Source of the DNA: a virus
Reading direction: 5' to 3' (one strand)
Virus record (IMG/VR): IMGVR_UViG_3300028388_003057
Coordinates: 1-24,246 of that record
Length of the DNA stretch: 24,246 nucleotides
This document shows, one piece after another, positions 23,077 through 24,246 of this stretch (positions are counted from its first letter, which is position 1; each line of letters opens with the position of its first letter). The notes beneath the pieces are model-generated. The model searched no databases and was not told the origin of the DNA. It saw only the letters and a list, made by a program, of their open reading frames with translations. The translations under genes were made by a program, and so were the position numbers.

Positions 23077-23265
23077 TTACTTCATTCCCTTGCCCTTCCA
23101 GTCCTTGATCTCCTTGTTGATTTTAAGGATACCTTTTTCTGCAAGAGTTGATGCGGTTGAAGCGTGATAGACTTGCTTGTCCCCTTTCGAGTACGAGCCG
23201 TGATCTTTCACAAATTCAACTTCGTGCATTCCTTTTGTTGGATTCTTCTTTTTAGCTTCTGCCAT
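23077..23265 (-). CDS. small conserved head-module protein, 62 aa
   Basis: A Lys-rich small protein: MAEAKKKNPTKGMHEVEFVK, then DHGSYSKGDKQVYHASTAST and LAEKGILKINKEIKDW. The 'VEFVKDHGSYSKGDKQVYH...LAEKGILKI' part looks like the small beta/alpha protein often found directly after the capsid gene, with a GD turn and a closing L..KG.(L/V)K(I/V) element. It lies 32 bases after the capsid stop and 20 before the connector start. Its job is unknown; a minor head or joining role is suggested by position. Confidence 0.65.
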   Translation of the reverse strand: MAEAKKKNPTKGMHEVEFVKDHGSYSKGDKQVYHASTASTLAEKGILKINKEIKDWKGKGMK

Positions 23266-23297
23266 AACTTGATTTATTTAAGAGATTAATACTCGAT

Positions 23298-24246
23298 TTA
23301 TGTTGCTGCTGTAATCGCTGCTTGAACGGTTGCAATATCGTCATAGACAAAAGCAGCCTGATCAAGGTTCTTCGCGTAACAGTAGTAACGAGACTCCCCA
23401 ACCATACTAAACTGGTTGGTAATGAACTGATCGTTAATCCAACCAACTCGGATAGAGAAAGGCACGTAATTAACAACGTTCATCTTCGTCATATCTGCAA
23501 CAAAGATTTTGCCAACAGGCACTTTGATCCAGGGTCGTATTGCTACACCACCAATTCGAACTTCATTGAAAAGTCCTGCTTGTGGGTAAAGCGGTAAACC
23601 ATCAGCGTCCTTAGCGCCAACCAATTGAGTAAAAAAGTCAATCGGGTTGATTAGAACAATATTCGGCATATAGTGGGCTTCGTCTGTGAACGCTTGTGTA
23701 CGGTAAATGTCCGTAATGATTGCGTTAACAACGTCCATAAAGTTTGAACCACCTAAAGGAAATACATCCACAAGGTTAGTTGAAACAAATGTACGCCCAA
23801 TCACGGTTGCGCCGCTTGGGTTGTTTCCTAATCCATCGCCAAAGTAAACAGCATTTGCCTTGTGCAGGTCGTGAGTTTTCATTAAGTACTCACGGGCAAC
23901 ACTTTCAAGGCGGGCAACGTCAGTTACACTTTCTTCCGAAAGCACTTCGTACGCAGCAGCTTTGTAAGGCGTGATGAAACGGTTTTCCCACCTAAAGTCG
24001 GTTTGAGGCTTTGTTCCTGCTTCAGCAACAAACTCATAACCACCTTCTTTAGGGATCATTTCCGTGTAAGACAGCGCAGGCGAATTTGTGCTTGTGTTAG
24101 TACACATAGCTAACAGGGCAGCATCGTTGCGTAAGTTGAAATTACCTAAATTGTTGTGCATTACAACGGGCGGAGTTCCAACATCGGTTCCACTTCCAGT
24201 TGAGATATCCCCAACTGCTTTTGGTACAAACTCAATTGTACCTGAA
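23298..24246 (-). CDS. major capsid protein, HK97-type, C-terminal part (runs off the right edge)
   Basis: The frame is open to the window edge, so 315 C-terminal residues are seen and the start lies outside. The ATG at 24161 is internal: 28 coding-looking residues precede it (GTIEFVPKAVGD...). Visible segments are VVMHNNLGNFNLRNDAALLA, the EGGYEFVAEAGTKPQTDFRWENRF stretch, TPYKAAAYEVLSEESVTDVARL, REYLMKTHDLHKANAVYFGDG, VLINPIDFF, GGVAIRPWIKVPVGK and QFSMVGESRYYCYAKNL. This order (E-loop/spine-helix region, 'P-x-D' A-domain strand, V-x-V-G-K) is that of HK97-fold capsid proteins such as those of Bacteroidota phages. It forms the icosahedral shell and heads the tail gene cluster. Confidence 0.88.
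   Translation of the reverse strand, partial: SGTIEFVPKAVGDISTGSGTDVGTPPVVMHNNLGNFNLRNDAALLAMCTNTSTNSPALSYTEMIPKEGGYEFVAEAGTKPQTDFRWENRFITPYKAAAYEVLSEESVTDVARLESVAREYLMKTHDLHKANAVYFGDGLGNNPSGATVIGRTFVSTNLVDVFPLGGSNFMDVVNAIITDIYRTQAFTDEAHYMPNIVLINPIDFFTQLVGAKDADGLPLYPQAGLFNEVRIGGVAIRPWIKVPVGKIFVADMTKMNVVNYVPFSIRVGWINDQFITNQFSMVGESRYYCYAKNLDQAAFVYDDIATVQAAITAAT

Noticed and set aside
1-24246. tRNA genes, integrase, attachment sites, insertion sequences
   Set aside because: No cloverleaf-like sequence, recombinase gene or terminal inverted repeat with a transposase was seen.

Overview
The window is a continuous stretch of a tailed-phage genome (or prophage) with every supported gene on the minus strand, so the genes are read from high to low coordinates. 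It carries the siphophage order head, connector, tail tube, tape measure, baseplate, fibres, lysis, then DNA-modification genes. Several signs point to a Bacteroidota host, probably Flavobacteriia. The DNA is AT-rich, ribosome-binding sites are weak or absent, and a Flavobacteria-style TTG/TAnnTTTG promoter is possible. A secreted protein carries the 'QVGINTT...LDVNG' signature common in flavobacterial exported proteins, and a tail protein contains a SprB-like repeat. No integrase, repressor or attachment site is visible, so a lytic or temperate lifestyle cannot be decided.

Layout in transcription order. (1) 24246-21817: the C-terminal 315 codons of the major capsid protein, a 62-aa small protein, a head-tail connector and a candidate tail-terminator protein. 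(2) 21824-19513: a 57-aa very basic small gene, the tail tube protein with a C-terminal Ig-like domain, an internal rho-independent terminator, and two overlapping genes just before the tape measure. (3) 19508-11793: the 1088-aa tape measure and two large distal tail/baseplate proteins. (4) 11788-3514: the fibre module, with a 647-aa fibre built of six repeats, a membrane protein, a BppU-like protein, two small structural proteins and a 1465-aa giant protein carrying 34 copies of a 22-residue His-x-His repeat. (5) 3514-1163: the lysis cassette, with a two-TM holin candidate, a single-TM coiled-coil protein, a signal-peptide protein, an M15 peptidase endolysin and a candidate unimolecular spanin. 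(6) 1163-1: two minus-strand terminators flanking a possible promoter and leader peptide, then a PD-(D/E)XK-like nuclease candidate, an unknown 106-aa protein and the N-terminus of a cytosine-C5 methyltransferase running off the window edge.

Most neighbours abut or overlap by ATGA or TAATG, so translation is probably coupled along a long late operon. The internal hairpins (20667-20697, 7925-7962) may set protein ratios. The most interesting items are the 34-unit HxH repeat protein with its inserted 170-residue domain, the u-spanin-like protein, the exported protein embedded in the lysis cassette, and the attenuator-like region at 961-1163. There is no gene-free stretch longer than about 200 bases.
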